From Sediminimonas sp. (GTDB lineage: Bacteria; Pseudomonadota; Alphaproteobacteria; Rhodobacterales; Rhodobacteraceae): a stretch of 64,000 nucleotides of DNA. The notes under the pieces were generated by a model. That model saw only the letters and a list, made by a program, of their open reading frames with translations, was not told the DNA's origin and made no database searches. Positions within the stretch are counted from its first letter, which is position 1; every line of letters starts with the position of its first letter. Where the stretch lies: contig NZ_JAGXFK010000039.1 of assembly GCF_024637375.1 (NCBI RefSeq), forward strand, positions 17,924 through 81,923, given 5' to 3'. Shown here in pieces: positions 39,582-48,353 of the stretch. Both the position numbers and the translations under genes were made by a program.

Positions 39582-39866
39582 ATGAGCAAAATAGCCAGGA
39601 TTTTCGGGGGCGCCGTCGCGGTGGCCGTTTTGGTATCGGCGCAGGTCGGTCCGGTGCTGGCGCACGACGAGACAGCACAGGCCCAGGTCGTACGGGTGAA
39701 GGCGACGCAGGGCTTTAGCTGGTTCAGCAACGGCCGGACCGCCGCCGAAGCGGAACGGGCCCGGAGCAACCTGACCCTTGTCCAGTACGGTCGCACGCTC
39801 GGTCACGGCAGCTGGATCTGCTCGCCGGCCGGTTTTGGAAAGAAATCGAGATGTTTCGCGCGTTGA
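39582..39866 (+). CDS. Small secreted hypothetical protein (~94 aa)
   Basis: MSKIARIFGGAVAVAVLVSAQVGPVLAHD signal peptide, two-Cys tail SWICSPAGFGKKSRCFAR. Confidence 0.6.
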   Translation: MSKIARIFGGAVAVAVLVSAQVGPVLAHDETAQAQVVRVKATQGFSWFSNGRTAAEAERARSNLTLVQYGRTLGHGSWICSPAGFGKKSRCFAR

Positions 39867-40084
39867 TTGTCGGCTTCGGCTCTGTCTGATGACTTCCGGC
39901 TGAGGCGGGCGGCGGCGAGCCTCGCGGAATGACCCGGCGCTCCCCGTTCCGGCGCTTCAAGACAAGCTGAAGTGGGCCCGATAATTCGGACCGCGAGCCA
40001 AGGCGTATCCCGGACCTTTTGAAAGGGTCCGAGATGGCGAAACCTGTTTGGATAACTCCCCCGCGAAACCGGATACCCGGTTTC

Positions 40085-40190
40085 GCCCGATCCGCTGACG
40101 GGCGTCCTGCGATACGGCGCGCGCAAGCTGCTCGAGCAGGCGGTCGCGGCGGAGCTGACGGCCCGCCGCTTCGGAAAAACTCAACAAGAC
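40085..40190 (+). pseudogene. IS256-family transposase N-terminal fragment
   Basis: Plus-strand reading DPLTGVLRYGARKLLEQAVAAELTARRFGK resembles the IS256-family N-terminus. Confidence 0.65.
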
Positions 40191-40445
40191 CATCCATCTG
40201 GCGCCTCCCTCGCGGAGCCTGAATTACCTGCCCAATCTGAAATCAATGGCTCCTGAGGCCAGAGTGTGTTATGGTTTCCTCGTTATGGATTGGCTTCGGC
40301 ACGTACGAGCCAGGATGACGGTGCGGGGATTGTTCATACCGAAACCGTCCAGATTGCCTGCGGGCTTCGCAGGTTCAAACCGCAGGGTGATACATCCGAG
40401 CTGGGCCGGGGCGCTTTTGACCGCCGGCAGAAGGAGAGACTCGCC

Positions 40446-42254
40446 ATGAGCGGCTCTGGCGCAGGCAAGCGCTTGACCGACGGCCGGAGCATTTCTGAGT
40501 CCTTTCAGCCGATGCCGCAGGGCGGGGTCGTGGTGACCTTCGAGGACATCACCGCGCGGAAGCAGGCGGAACAGGCTCTTGCCGACTCCGAGGCGAAACT
40601 TCAGACCGCACTGACGAACATGTCGCAGGGCCTCTTGATGCAAGATGCAGAGGGGGGGATCATATTGTTCAATCGGCGCTTCGCCGAGATTTTCCAGTTG
40701 CCGCAAGACCAGATACGGCCGGGCATGACCGTGCCGGAGCTTATGAAGCTCGCGGCTTCAACTTCCGGTCTCCGGGATCTGGAGCCCGAGGCCACGCTCG
40801 CTCAGCTGGTGAAAGTCCTCCACGACCCTGCGGGTGGAACATATGTCCAGCGCTTGAACGACGGCCGGAGCATTTCTGAGTCCTTTCAGCCGATGCCGCA
40901 GGGCGGGGTCGTGGTGACGTTCGACGACATCACTCAGCGGCTTGCCGATCAGGCGGAGATCCGGCACATGGCGCATTTCGATGCGCTGACCGAACTGCCG
41001 AACCGGGTGAGCTTCTACGATCAGCTGGACACCCTGATGAAGCATCAGAGGCCGGGCGAATTCGTCGGGGTTCTGAGCCTCGACCTCGACCACTTTAAGG
41101 CCGTTAATGATACGCTCGGGCACCCCACAGGCGACCTGTTGCTGCAGGCGGCCACCCGGCGCATGCAAAGTTGCCTGCGTGGCGAAGACATCCCGGCACG
41201 GCTGGGCGGAGACGAGTTCGCCATTATCCAGACTCCGGTCAAGGACCCCTCAGACATCACCGCACTTGCAAGCCGCCTTATCGAGGTTGTCTCGGCTCCT
41301 TACGAAATCGACGGCCGTCAGGTGATCGTGGGGGTCAGTATCGGTGTCGCCGTCGCGCCCAGCGACGGCACAGATCCCGATGTCCTTATGAAGAACGCCG
41401 ATCTGGCGCTCTATCGCGCCAAGGCCGACGGGGGCGGCGTCTACCGCTTCTTCGAGCCCGAAATGGATGCGCGTATGCAGGCGCGCCGCCTCATCGAGCT
41501 CGATCTGCGCAAAGCGATCCATAATGGAGGCGAATTCGAGCTGCTCTACCAGCCCATGATCGACGTCAAGACCGGAAAGGTCACCAGTTGCGAGGCGCTG
41601 CTGCGCTGGTCCAGCCCCGAACGCGGCCTGGTGATGCCGGCCGAGTTCATTCCGGTGGCGGAGGCGACAGGGCTGATCGTGCCGCTGGGCGAATGGGTGT
41701 TGTATCACGCCTGCGTCGAAGCCGCGCTGTGGCCGGAGGAAATATCGGTTTCGGTCAATCTCTCGCCGGCTCAATTCAAGAGCAAGAAACTCGTCCAGTC
41801 CATCAAGAATGCGCTTGCCGAGTCGGGACTACCTGCCAGCCGGCTCGAGCTCGAGATCACCGAACAGGTCCTGATGAACGAAAGCGAGGGCGCCTTTTCC
41901 ATTCTGCATCAGATCCGCGATCTCGGGATCAGGGTCGCGATGGACGATTTCGGCACCGGCTATTCCTCGATTGGTTATTTGCGCGCCTTCCCGTTCAGCA
42001 AGATCAAGATCGATCAATCCTTCGTTCGTGACCTGCCCGGCAAGAAAGACAGCATCGCGATCGTGCGTGCGGTTGTCGCGCTGAGCAGCAGCCTGGGCAT
42101 CGTGACCACTGCCGAGGGTGTGGAGACCGAAGAGCAATACGCCAGCGTCACCACCGAAGGCTGCAACCTGGTCCAGGGAAACTTCTTCAGCGAGCCCCGC
42201 CCGAGCACCGAGGTCGTACAGTTCTTCAAGAAGCGTTTTCACGAAGACACGTGA
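40446..42254 (+). CDS. PAS-GGDEF-EAL protein (c-di-GMP turnover), probably 5'-truncated
   Basis: PAS region EAKLQTALTNMSQGLLMQDAEGGIILFNRRFAEIF; GGDEF LARLGGDEFAII; EAL-type region CEALLRWSSPERGLVMPAEFIPVAEATG...MDDFGTGYSSIGYLRAFPFSKIKIDQSFV. Confidence 0.9.
   Translation: MSGSGAGKRLTDGRSISESFQPMPQGGVVVTFEDITARKQAEQALADSEAKLQTALTNMSQGLLMQDAEGGIILFNRRFAEIFQLPQDQIRPGMTVPELMKLAASTSGLRDLEPEATLAQLVKVLHDPAGGTYVQRLNDGRSISESFQPMPQGGVVVTFDDITQRLADQAEIRHMAHFDALTELPNRVSFYDQLDTLMKHQRPGEFVGVLSLDLDHFKAVNDTLGHPTGDLLLQAATRRMQSCLRGEDIPARLGGDEFAIIQTPVKDPSDITALASRLIEVVSAPYEIDGRQVIVGVSIGVAVAPSDGTDPDVLMKNADLALYRAKADGGGVYRFFEPEMDARMQARRLIELDLRKAIHNGGEFELLYQPMIDVKTGKVTSCEALLRWSSPERGLVMPAEFIPVAEATGLIVPLGEWVLYHACVEAALWPEEISVSVNLSPAQFKSKKLVQSIKNALAESGLPASRLELEITEQVLMNESEGAFSILHQIRDLGIRVAMDDFGTGYSSIGYLRAFPFSKIKIDQSFVRDLPGKKDSIAIVRAVVALSSSLGIVTTAEGVETEEQYASVTTEGCNLVQGNFFSEPRPSTEVVQFFKKRFHEDT
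40470..40552 (+). repeat. 83-bp repeat, copy 1 (copy 2 at 40851-40933)
   Basis: 3 mismatches in 83 nt; offset 381 bp (127 codons). Confidence 0.9.
40851..40933 (+). repeat. 83-bp repeat, copy 2
   Basis: See copy 1 at 40470-40552. Confidence 0.9.
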
Positions 42255-42365
42255 CAAGAAAACGCCGCTGAAATTCTTGAGAAAAGCAATGCGCGAGTAC
42301 GGCCGGCCCGAAGTGGTCGTGACCGACAAACTCCGATCTTGCGGTGCTGCACTGCGCGAAATCGG
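42250..42365 (+). pseudogene. IS6-family transposase fragment
   Basis: Plus-strand reading RDKKTPLKFLRKAMREYGRPEVVVTDKLRSCGAALREIG. Confidence 0.8.
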
Positions 42366-42519
42366 GATAGTGTCCCACGGCGTGGTGATGGCGTGGATGC
42401 CCCCTCCCGACGGCATCGCAATGTGCCAAGGTGATGTTTCTCGGAACGTCACAGAAAAAGGAGAGAGCATCCATGAGAGGCACTGGCTGGTGCACTTATA
42501 GATTTTTTCGCTCCCGGAA

Positions 42520-42549
42520 TTGACACCATATACTCTGATTGTGTATATT
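42520..42549 (+). promoter_or_regulatory. Near-consensus sigma70-type promoter TTGACA-N18-TATATT at the right island end, reading toward attR
   Basis: Perfect -35 hexamer and 5/6 -10 hexamer in an A+T-rich stretch. Confidence 0.65.
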
Positions 42550-42576
42550 TTTATTGTATGTCAATTAGTTAGATAA

Positions 42577-42596
42577 GAATCCTACCACCCCAGCCA
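42577..42596 (+). repeat. attR: right copy of 20-bp direct repeat GAATCCTACCACCCCAGCCA
   Basis: Identical to the tRNA-Gln 3' end at 76-95. Confidence 0.9.
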
Positions 42597-42807
42597 GCAT
42601 TTCCCGCAACCCGGACCGATCAAGGCGCACCGCGTGGCGTGGCGTCAAAGGCCTCCCCGGGGTCGGCATTCGCGCGGGCGGAACCCGGGCACCCGTAGGG
42701 CCGCTCAATCCGCCGCCAGCGCGCCGCCGTGGAAGGCCCTCTCGTCGATGGCCGGCTCGAACCGTTCCTCCATTGGCTGGACCATGCGCAGGTCAAGCCC
42801 TTTGCTC

Positions 42808-43725
42808 TCATGGCCGGACGATCCGGTTGGCCAGTACGCCGATCTTCTCGATCTCGAGTTCGAACCGATCGCCCGGCGCCAGCCGCTTGCCCGTTTCCAG
42901 CCCGCATCCGGTGCCCACCGTGCCCGAGCCGATCACCTCGCCCGGATAGAGCGTTTCCGAGGCCGAGACATGTTCCAGGATGCGGCCGAAATCGTGCTGC
43001 ATCTGGCGCGAGTTGCCGCCGCCCCAGCGTTCGCCGTTGACGCGCGCCTCCATGTCCAGCGCGACCGGGTGCGCCACCTCGTCGGCGGTCAGGATGAAGG
43101 GGCCAAGGATGTTGCCGGTGTCGAAATCCTTGCCCTTGGCCGGCCCCAGTTGCCCCGGCATCTCCTTCATTTGGGCGTCGCGGGCCGAGACATCGTTCAG
43201 GATGGTATAGCCGAAGATGTAATCCTCGGCCTCGGCGCGCTTGATGTCCTTGCCCTTCTTGCCCACGACGATGGCCATCTCCAGCTCGATATCCAGGTGC
43301 TCGGCATAGGCGGGCCAGATCACGTCTTGCCCGTGCCCGATGAAGGAAAGCCGGTTGCCCTTGTAGTAGATCGGCTGATCGTACCAGACCGGCGGCAGTT
43401 GCGGGTTATCCTGGCCGAAGGCGCGCAGGCAGTTGAACAGATGCTCTTCGAAGACCAGGCAATCGCGGTACTGCACCGGCAGTACCGGCGGCAGGAAGGC
43501 GACCTCGTCGGGCAGGATGACCTCGCGGTCAGAGGCGTTGTCGATCAGCACGCGGGCCAGCGCCAGGGCCTCCTCGCCGCCGTAGATCACCGCTGTCATG
43601 TCGACGAAATGCGCCGCGTTCTCGCCGGCCAGTTCCGCGGCCAGGTGCAGGTCGAGCAGCCCGCCGTCGGGCAGCGCGGCGACCACGCGTTCGCGCGTTT
43701 CGTAAAGAACCGTTGCCAGTCTCAT
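42808..43725 (-). CDS. Fumarylacetoacetate hydrolase family protein
   Basis: EDYIFGYTILNDVSARDAQ; HLDIELEMAIVVGKKG; GEVIGSGTVGTGCG. Confidence 0.9.
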   Translation of the reverse strand: MRLATVLYETRERVVAALPDGGLLDLHLAAELAGENAAHFVDMTAVIYGGEEALALARVLIDNASDREVILPDEVAFLPPVLPVQYRDCLVFEEHLFNCLRAFGQDNPQLPPVWYDQPIYYKGNRLSFIGHGQDVIWPAYAEHLDIELEMAIVVGKKGKDIKRAEAEDYIFGYTILNDVSARDAQMKEMPGQLGPAKGKDFDTGNILGPFILTADEVAHPVALDMEARVNGERWGGGNSRQMQHDFGRILEHVSASETLYPGEVIGSGTVGTGCGLETGKRLAPGDRFELEIEKIGVLANRIVRP

Positions 43726-43726
43726 C

Positions 43727-44506
43727 TCATCCCTCCTCGAAAATTGCCACGGCGCGGGTGAACCCCGCGCTGGCGCCCTTGATCTTGTAGGGGAAGCAGG
43801 AAATCTCGAACCCGTCAGCGGGCAGTTGGTCGAGGTTGGTCAGCTTCTCCATGTGGCAATAGCCGATATCCATGCTGGCGCGGTGGCCTTCCCAGATGAT
43901 CGACGGGTCATGCGTCCTGGCATATTCCTGCGCGGTCAGCGCAAAGGGGGCGTCCCAGGACCAGGCATCGGTGCCGGTGACCCGCACGCCACGTTCCAAC
44001 AGGTAGAGCGTGGCCTCGCGCCCCATGCCGCAGCCCTTCATCAGGTAGTCGTCGTGGCCGTAGCGGTCGCCGGCCGAGGTGTTGACCACGACGATATCGA
44101 GCGGCTTCAGATCGTGCCCGATGCGCCTGAGTTCGGCCACCACATCGTCGGCGGTGACGACATGGCCATCCTCGAAATGGCGGAAATCCAGCTTGACGCC
44201 CGGATTGAAGCACCATTCCAGCGGCACCTCGTCAATGGTGATCGCGCGCTCGCCGCCCGACATGGTCGAATGGTGGTGGTAGGGCGCGTCCAGGTGGGTG
44301 CCGTTATGGGTGGCGATGCGAAGACGCTCCACCGCCCAGCCCTCGCCGCCGGGCAGATCCTCCTTTTGCAACCCCGGGAAAAAGGCCATCACCTGCTCGG
44401 CGGTCTGGTCGTGGGTCATGTATTCGATTTCCGGCAGCATTATCGGCGGATCGGACACGATGCCGGTTTCCAGCGGAACCGAGAGATCGACGTAGCGGCG
44501 CGGCAT
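43727..44506 (-). CDS. Cyclase family protein (kynurenine formamidase-like)
   Basis: THNGTHLDAPYHHH metal-binding motif. Confidence 0.9.
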   Translation of the reverse strand: MPRRYVDLSVPLETGIVSDPPIMLPEIEYMTHDQTAEQVMAFFPGLQKEDLPGGEGWAVERLRIATHNGTHLDAPYHHHSTMSGGERAITIDEVPLEWCFNPGVKLDFRHFEDGHVVTADDVVAELRRIGHDLKPLDIVVVNTSAGDRYGHDDYLMKGCGMGREATLYLLERGVRVTGTDAWSWDAPFALTAQEYARTHDPSIIWEGHRASMDIGYCHMEKLTNLDQLPADGFEISCFPYKIKGASAGFTRAVAIFEEG

Positions 44507-44520
44507 GGCGAGCCTCCTTT

Positions 44521-45831
44521 TCAGTGGACGAGAATGGTTGCAAGGCTCGGGAAGATCATCACCAGCGCCAGAAGCACCAGCATCATCAGCGCGAACGGCG
44601 CGGCGCCGCGAAAGATCTCGCCCAGCGGGATGTCGGGGTCGTCAAGGGCCGACTTTATGACAAAGACCGAGATGCCGAAGGGCGGTGTCAGCAGCCCGAT
44701 CTCGACCGCGACGATGGTGACGATGCCGAACCAGATCAGGTCAACCTGGAACTGGGCCAGCACCGGCAGCATCAGCGGCACCAGGATCAGCATGATCGAG
44801 GAGCTGTCCAGAACCGTGCCCATCACGATCACCAGGATCACATAGGACAGGATCATCCCCCAGTAGCCGATTTCCGCCTGCGCCACGAATTCGCCAAATC
44901 CGACCGGTACACCCGAAAGCGCCAGCATGCGCGAATACATTTGCGCGGCGATGATCAGGAACGAGATCGCTGCGGTTACCAGCCCGGTATCGGTGAGCAC
45001 CTGCCAGAAATCGCCCCATGTCAGGCTGCGGCGTGCCAGCCCGATGACAATCGCACCGAGGCACCCCACCGCGCCCGCCTCGATGGGGGTGAAGAAGCCG
45101 CCATAGATGCCGCCCAGCACCAGACCGATCAGCGCGGCGATGGGCAACCCCTTGGCGGCGAGCTGGCGGCGCGTGAGGGCGGCCACGCCTTCGGCGCCAT
45201 GCGCCGCGCCCAGCGCCTGCGGACGGAACCGCGCCGTGAGCCAGATGCTGCCGCCGAACAGGAGCGCCAGCAGCAGGCCGGGGATGATGCCGGCGATGAA
45301 CAGGTCGCCCACCGACTGCTCGGTCAGCAGACCGTACAGGATCAGCAGCAGACTGGGCGGAATGAGCATCCCCAGAACCGAACTGCCCGCCACCACGCCC
45401 ACCGAGAAGCGCGGCGAATAGCCGTGGCGGATCATCTCGGGCACCGCGATGCGCGTGAAAACGGCAGCCGAAGCAATGGAAATACCGGTGATCGCGGCGA
45501 ATATCGCATTGGCGCCCACCGTGCCGATCCCCAGCCCGCCGGCGAACCGCCGGAACAGGTGGTTGGCCACGTCGAAGGCATCGCGCCCCATGCCCGTGAC
45601 CGAGACCAGATAGCCCATCAGCACGAAGAGCGGCACGACGCCGAAGAAATAGCTGGATATGGTTTCCGAGGCCGCCAGCGCCAGCAGCTTGCCGGCCAGC
45701 ACGGGCGAGCCCTTGATCAGCCACACCCCCACATAGGAGGACAGCATCAGCGCGAACGGCACCCAGAAGCCCAGATAGACCATCGCCACCATCGCGCCGA
45801 AGGACGTGAGCCCGATCTCGAACGGGGTCAT
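44521..45831 (-). CDS. TRAP transporter large permease (DctM-like)
   Basis: Multi-TM; GSSVLGMLIPPSLLLILYGLLTEQSVGDLFIAGIIPGLLLAL. Confidence 0.93.
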   Translation of the reverse strand: MTPFEIGLTSFGAMVAMVYLGFWVPFALMLSSYVGVWLIKGSPVLAGKLLALAASETISSYFFGVVPLFVLMGYLVSVTGMGRDAFDVANHLFRRFAGGLGIGTVGANAIFAAITGISIASAAVFTRIAVPEMIRHGYSPRFSVGVVAGSSVLGMLIPPSLLLILYGLLTEQSVGDLFIAGIIPGLLLALLFGGSIWLTARFRPQALGAAHGAEGVAALTRRQLAAKGLPIAALIGLVLGGIYGGFFTPIEAGAVGCLGAIVIGLARRSLTWGDFWQVLTDTGLVTAAISFLIIAAQMYSRMLALSGVPVGFGEFVAQAEIGYWGMILSYVILVIVMGTVLDSSSIMLILVPLMLPVLAQFQVDLIWFGIVTIVAVEIGLLTPPFGISVFVIKSALDDPDIPLGEIFRGAAPFALMMLVLLALVMIFPSLATILVH

Positions 45832-46391
45832 GGTCGCACCTCCCGGCCCATGAGGCGCAGCAGCGATTCCAGCGCCGAAAGTGCAAGCTGCACCCAGAGC
45901 GCGGCGCAGCCTACCAGGATGATCAGCTTGACCGGCCAGATCGGTGCGGTGAAATCGCCCACCGTTCCCTCATAGGTGCCCCGCTCCCACGCCTTTTCGA
46001 AAAGCGGCAGCGAGGCCGCGAAAAGCTGCCAGATGAGCACGGCGGCAGCCACGGCAAAGACCAGTTCCAGCGCCACGCGCAGCCGCGGCGCGCGCCGCTC
46101 CAGCGCCCCCAACAGCGCCTCGGCCCGCGTCAGCCGCCCCTTGCGGAAGGTCTGGGCGATCTGCAGGAAGACGATGGCGACGATCGACATCGACACGATC
46201 TCGGGCACGCCCGAGATCGGCGCATCGAACGCCCCGCGCCCGATCACGTCGGCATTGACCAGCAGCATCAGCATCAGGATCAGCAGCGTGCCGGCCACGT
46301 TCAGCGCACCGGTCACCGAATCGACGGCGCGGCGCAGTGCGCGAAACCAGCCGGGCAACTGTTGCGAAGCCTCAATCATGGACGCCCCCAC
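45828..46391 (-). CDS. TRAP transporter small permease (DctQ-like)
   Basis: Four-TM protein between SBP and DctM; overlaps the DctM start. Confidence 0.88.
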   Translation of the reverse strand: MGASMIEASQQLPGWFRALRRAVDSVTGALNVAGTLLILMLMLLVNADVIGRGAFDAPISGVPEIVSMSIVAIVFLQIAQTFRKGRLTRAEALLGALERRAPRLRVALELVFAVAAAVLIWQLFAASLPLFEKAWERGTYEGTVGDFTAPIWPVKLIILVGCAALWVQLALSALESLLRLMGREVRP

Positions 46392-46537
46392 GCCGCCCGG
46401 GCGCCGAAATCCTGCGTGGATTTCGGGCCGTTGTCGACGCCGGGAAACGGCGCGCGCGCGAACAAGGCAGAACTTGGCTCGATCATTTCAGACCCCCGCG
46501 ATGGCCCGCCCCGGCCGGCACCGGGGCGGGCGGTCGA

Positions 46538-47611
46538 TCACTCCTGGTCCCAGTTGCGCACCGGGGTGGCGCCGGCCGCGCGCATGGTGTCCATGTAGGC
46601 CTTGAGCACCGCGGTTCCGGCCTTGCCCTCGGCATCCAGACGCTCGGCCCAGAGCCGGGCCACGTTGTCCATGCCGTTGGCCCATTTCTCGCGGAAGGCC
46701 TCGTCCACCTCGGTCACCGTCGCGCCTTGCTTCTGCATCAGGCCCAGGAACTTGGTGACCGAGGCGTCAAGATCCTTCTGATAGGCTTCGGCATCGGCCT
46801 CGGCCGCGTCCTTGAGCGCCTTCTGCACCACCGGGTCGAGGCTGTCGTACCAATCCTTGTTGGCGGCCAGCCCGCCGGCATATTGGGCGCCGAATCCCAC
46901 CTTGGTGATATAGGGGGCCACCTCGTGCAGCTTGCCCGGCAGCGCGGCGCTGGCGAACACGATCGCCCCGTCATAAACGCCGGTCTTGATCTCGTTGTAA
47001 TAGGTGGTCAGGTTGCCCGACACACCCACCGCGCCGGTGCCCCCCAGCCAGTTGACCGCCGGGCCGGGCGCGGCGATCTTGTGCCCCTCCAGGTCAGCGA
47101 TCTCGTTCACCGGAAAGGTGGTCATCAGCAGGTAGTCGTCGATGCCGATGCCGCCGCCCAGATATTCCAGCCCGTTCTCGTGCCAGGCCGCCTTCATGTC
47201 GTCATTGGTTTCCTGAAGCTTGTCCATCCACGACGAGACGGCGGTGGAATCGCTCGACACGAAAGGCGTGAAGTAGGTCACGTTCTGCACCGCCAGCTTG
47301 GACGGATCGAACAGGCTCGAAACCAGGCCGATCTCGGCCAGCCCCGCCTCGACCGCCTCCAGTTCGTCGCCCACCTTGGCCAGCGACCCGCCGTATTGCT
47401 CCGACCAGTTGATGGAGTACTCCGTTCCCTCCAGCGCGGTGTTGACCGCCGGGATGAAGGTCTGGCTGGCATGCTTGACCCAGCGGAACACCGACGGATG
47501 CCCGGCCACGATGGTCACGTTCAGGGTTTCGGCCTGCGCCACCGGCGCCGCCGACCATCCGCTCACCGCCACCGCGGCGGCGAACATCCCGGTTCTGATA
47601 AGATTGGTCAT
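46538..47611 (-). CDS. TRAP transporter substrate-binding protein (DctP-like)
   Basis: Signal peptide MTNLIRTGMFAAAVAVSGWSAAPVAQAE; C4-dicarboxylate-type SBP; start trimmed to 47611. Confidence 0.9.
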   Translation of the reverse strand: MTNLIRTGMFAAAVAVSGWSAAPVAQAETLNVTIVAGHPSVFRWVKHASQTFIPAVNTALEGTEYSINWSEQYGGSLAKVGDELEAVEAGLAEIGLVSSLFDPSKLAVQNVTYFTPFVSSDSTAVSSWMDKLQETNDDMKAAWHENGLEYLGGGIGIDDYLLMTTFPVNEIADLEGHKIAAPGPAVNWLGGTGAVGVSGNLTTYYNEIKTGVYDGAIVFASAALPGKLHEVAPYITKVGFGAQYAGGLAANKDWYDSLDPVVQKALKDAAEADAEAYQKDLDASVTKFLGLMQKQGATVTEVDEAFREKWANGMDNVARLWAERLDAEGKAGTAVLKAYMDTMRAAGATPVRNWDQE

Positions 47612-47658
47612 CTTCTCCTCCCATTTGTTGGATGAATTGTCCGTTTGTTGTTCTTCGT

Positions 47659-48312
47659 TCAGCCCTCGACCAGCGCCCGCACCCCGCCGCAGATGAAAGG
47701 CACGATGCGGTCCAGCATGGCCTCGACATCGCCGTCGTCGCAAACCCCGCCCGAAAGCCGTTTCGGCCGCCCCGTCTTGGCCATCATCGTCATCCCCACG
47801 CCGATGGCGAACATGTAGGCCCAGACGGCATCCGAGCGGCTCAGCCCCGGCTCGACCCGCATCAGCGCGGCGATGAAGGTCTGCGCGATGGGGTCGTAAT
47901 GGGTCTCGATCAGCTTCTGGTCGCGCGGATCGGCCGAGTTGGCGAAGGCGACCAGGATGCGGGCAAAGGCGCCGCCATCCCGCGCCAGGTCGAGCCCGGT
48001 TTCGATTGTGGGGCGAAAGAGCGCTTCGACGATCGCCTCCAGGCGCGGCGTACCGTGCTCGAAAAGCCCGGCCACCAGCGCCGCGCGGCGCGCGTTGATC
48101 TGGTTCGAGCGGCGCGCGACCATGGCCTCGAACAGCTTTTCCTTGGTCTTGAAGTGGTAATGGATCAGCCCCTGCGCGACGCCCGCTTCCCCGGCGATGG
48201 CGCGCATCGCCGCCCCTTGGTACCCCGAGGCGGCAAAGACCCGCTCGGCGGCGTCCAGGATGGCATCCTGACGGCTTTCGCCCGGCGTGGCGCGGGTGGC
48301 TTGCAGTGGCAT
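47659..48312 (-). CDS. TetR/AcrR family transcriptional regulator
   Basis: QDAILDAAERVFAASGYQGAAMRAIAGEAGVAQGLIHYHFKTKEKLFEAM. Confidence 0.93.
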   Translation of the reverse strand: MPLQATRATPGESRQDAILDAAERVFAASGYQGAAMRAIAGEAGVAQGLIHYHFKTKEKLFEAMVARRSNQINARRAALVAGLFEHGTPRLEAIVEALFRPTIETGLDLARDGGAFARILVAFANSADPRDQKLIETHYDPIAQTFIAALMRVEPGLSRSDAVWAYMFAIGVGMTMMAKTGRPKRLSGGVCDDGDVEAMLDRIVPFICGGVRALVEG

Positions 48313-48331
48313 CAGACCTTCTTCCCCGGAT

Positions 48332-48353
48332 CCTGACTGATCGCCCAGTCAGG
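48332..48353. promoter_or_regulatory. Candidate TetR operator CCTGACTG-ATCGCC-CAGTCAGG
   Basis: Perfect 8-bp inverted repeat with 6-nt spacer, 20 bp upstream of the TetR start codon. Confidence 0.6.

Larger units (their letters stand above)
76..42596. mobile_element. tRNA-Gln-integrated genomic island (~42.5 kb), mosaic cargo, no recognised transfer genes
   Basis: tRNA-derived direct repeats at both ends, tyrosine recombinase next to the tRNA, many transposase fragments inside. Confidence 0.88.

Noticed and set aside
76-42596. Integrative conjugative element or prophage
   Set aside because: No relaxase, T4SS, replication or phage structural genes recognised; called only a genomic island.
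42634-43761. 375-aa plus-strand ORF after attR
   Set aside because: Antisense to the FAH-family gene, which has clear motifs.
44524-45975. 483-aa plus-strand ORF rich in His/Gln/Arg
   Set aside because: Antisense to the TRAP DctM gene; low-complexity composition.
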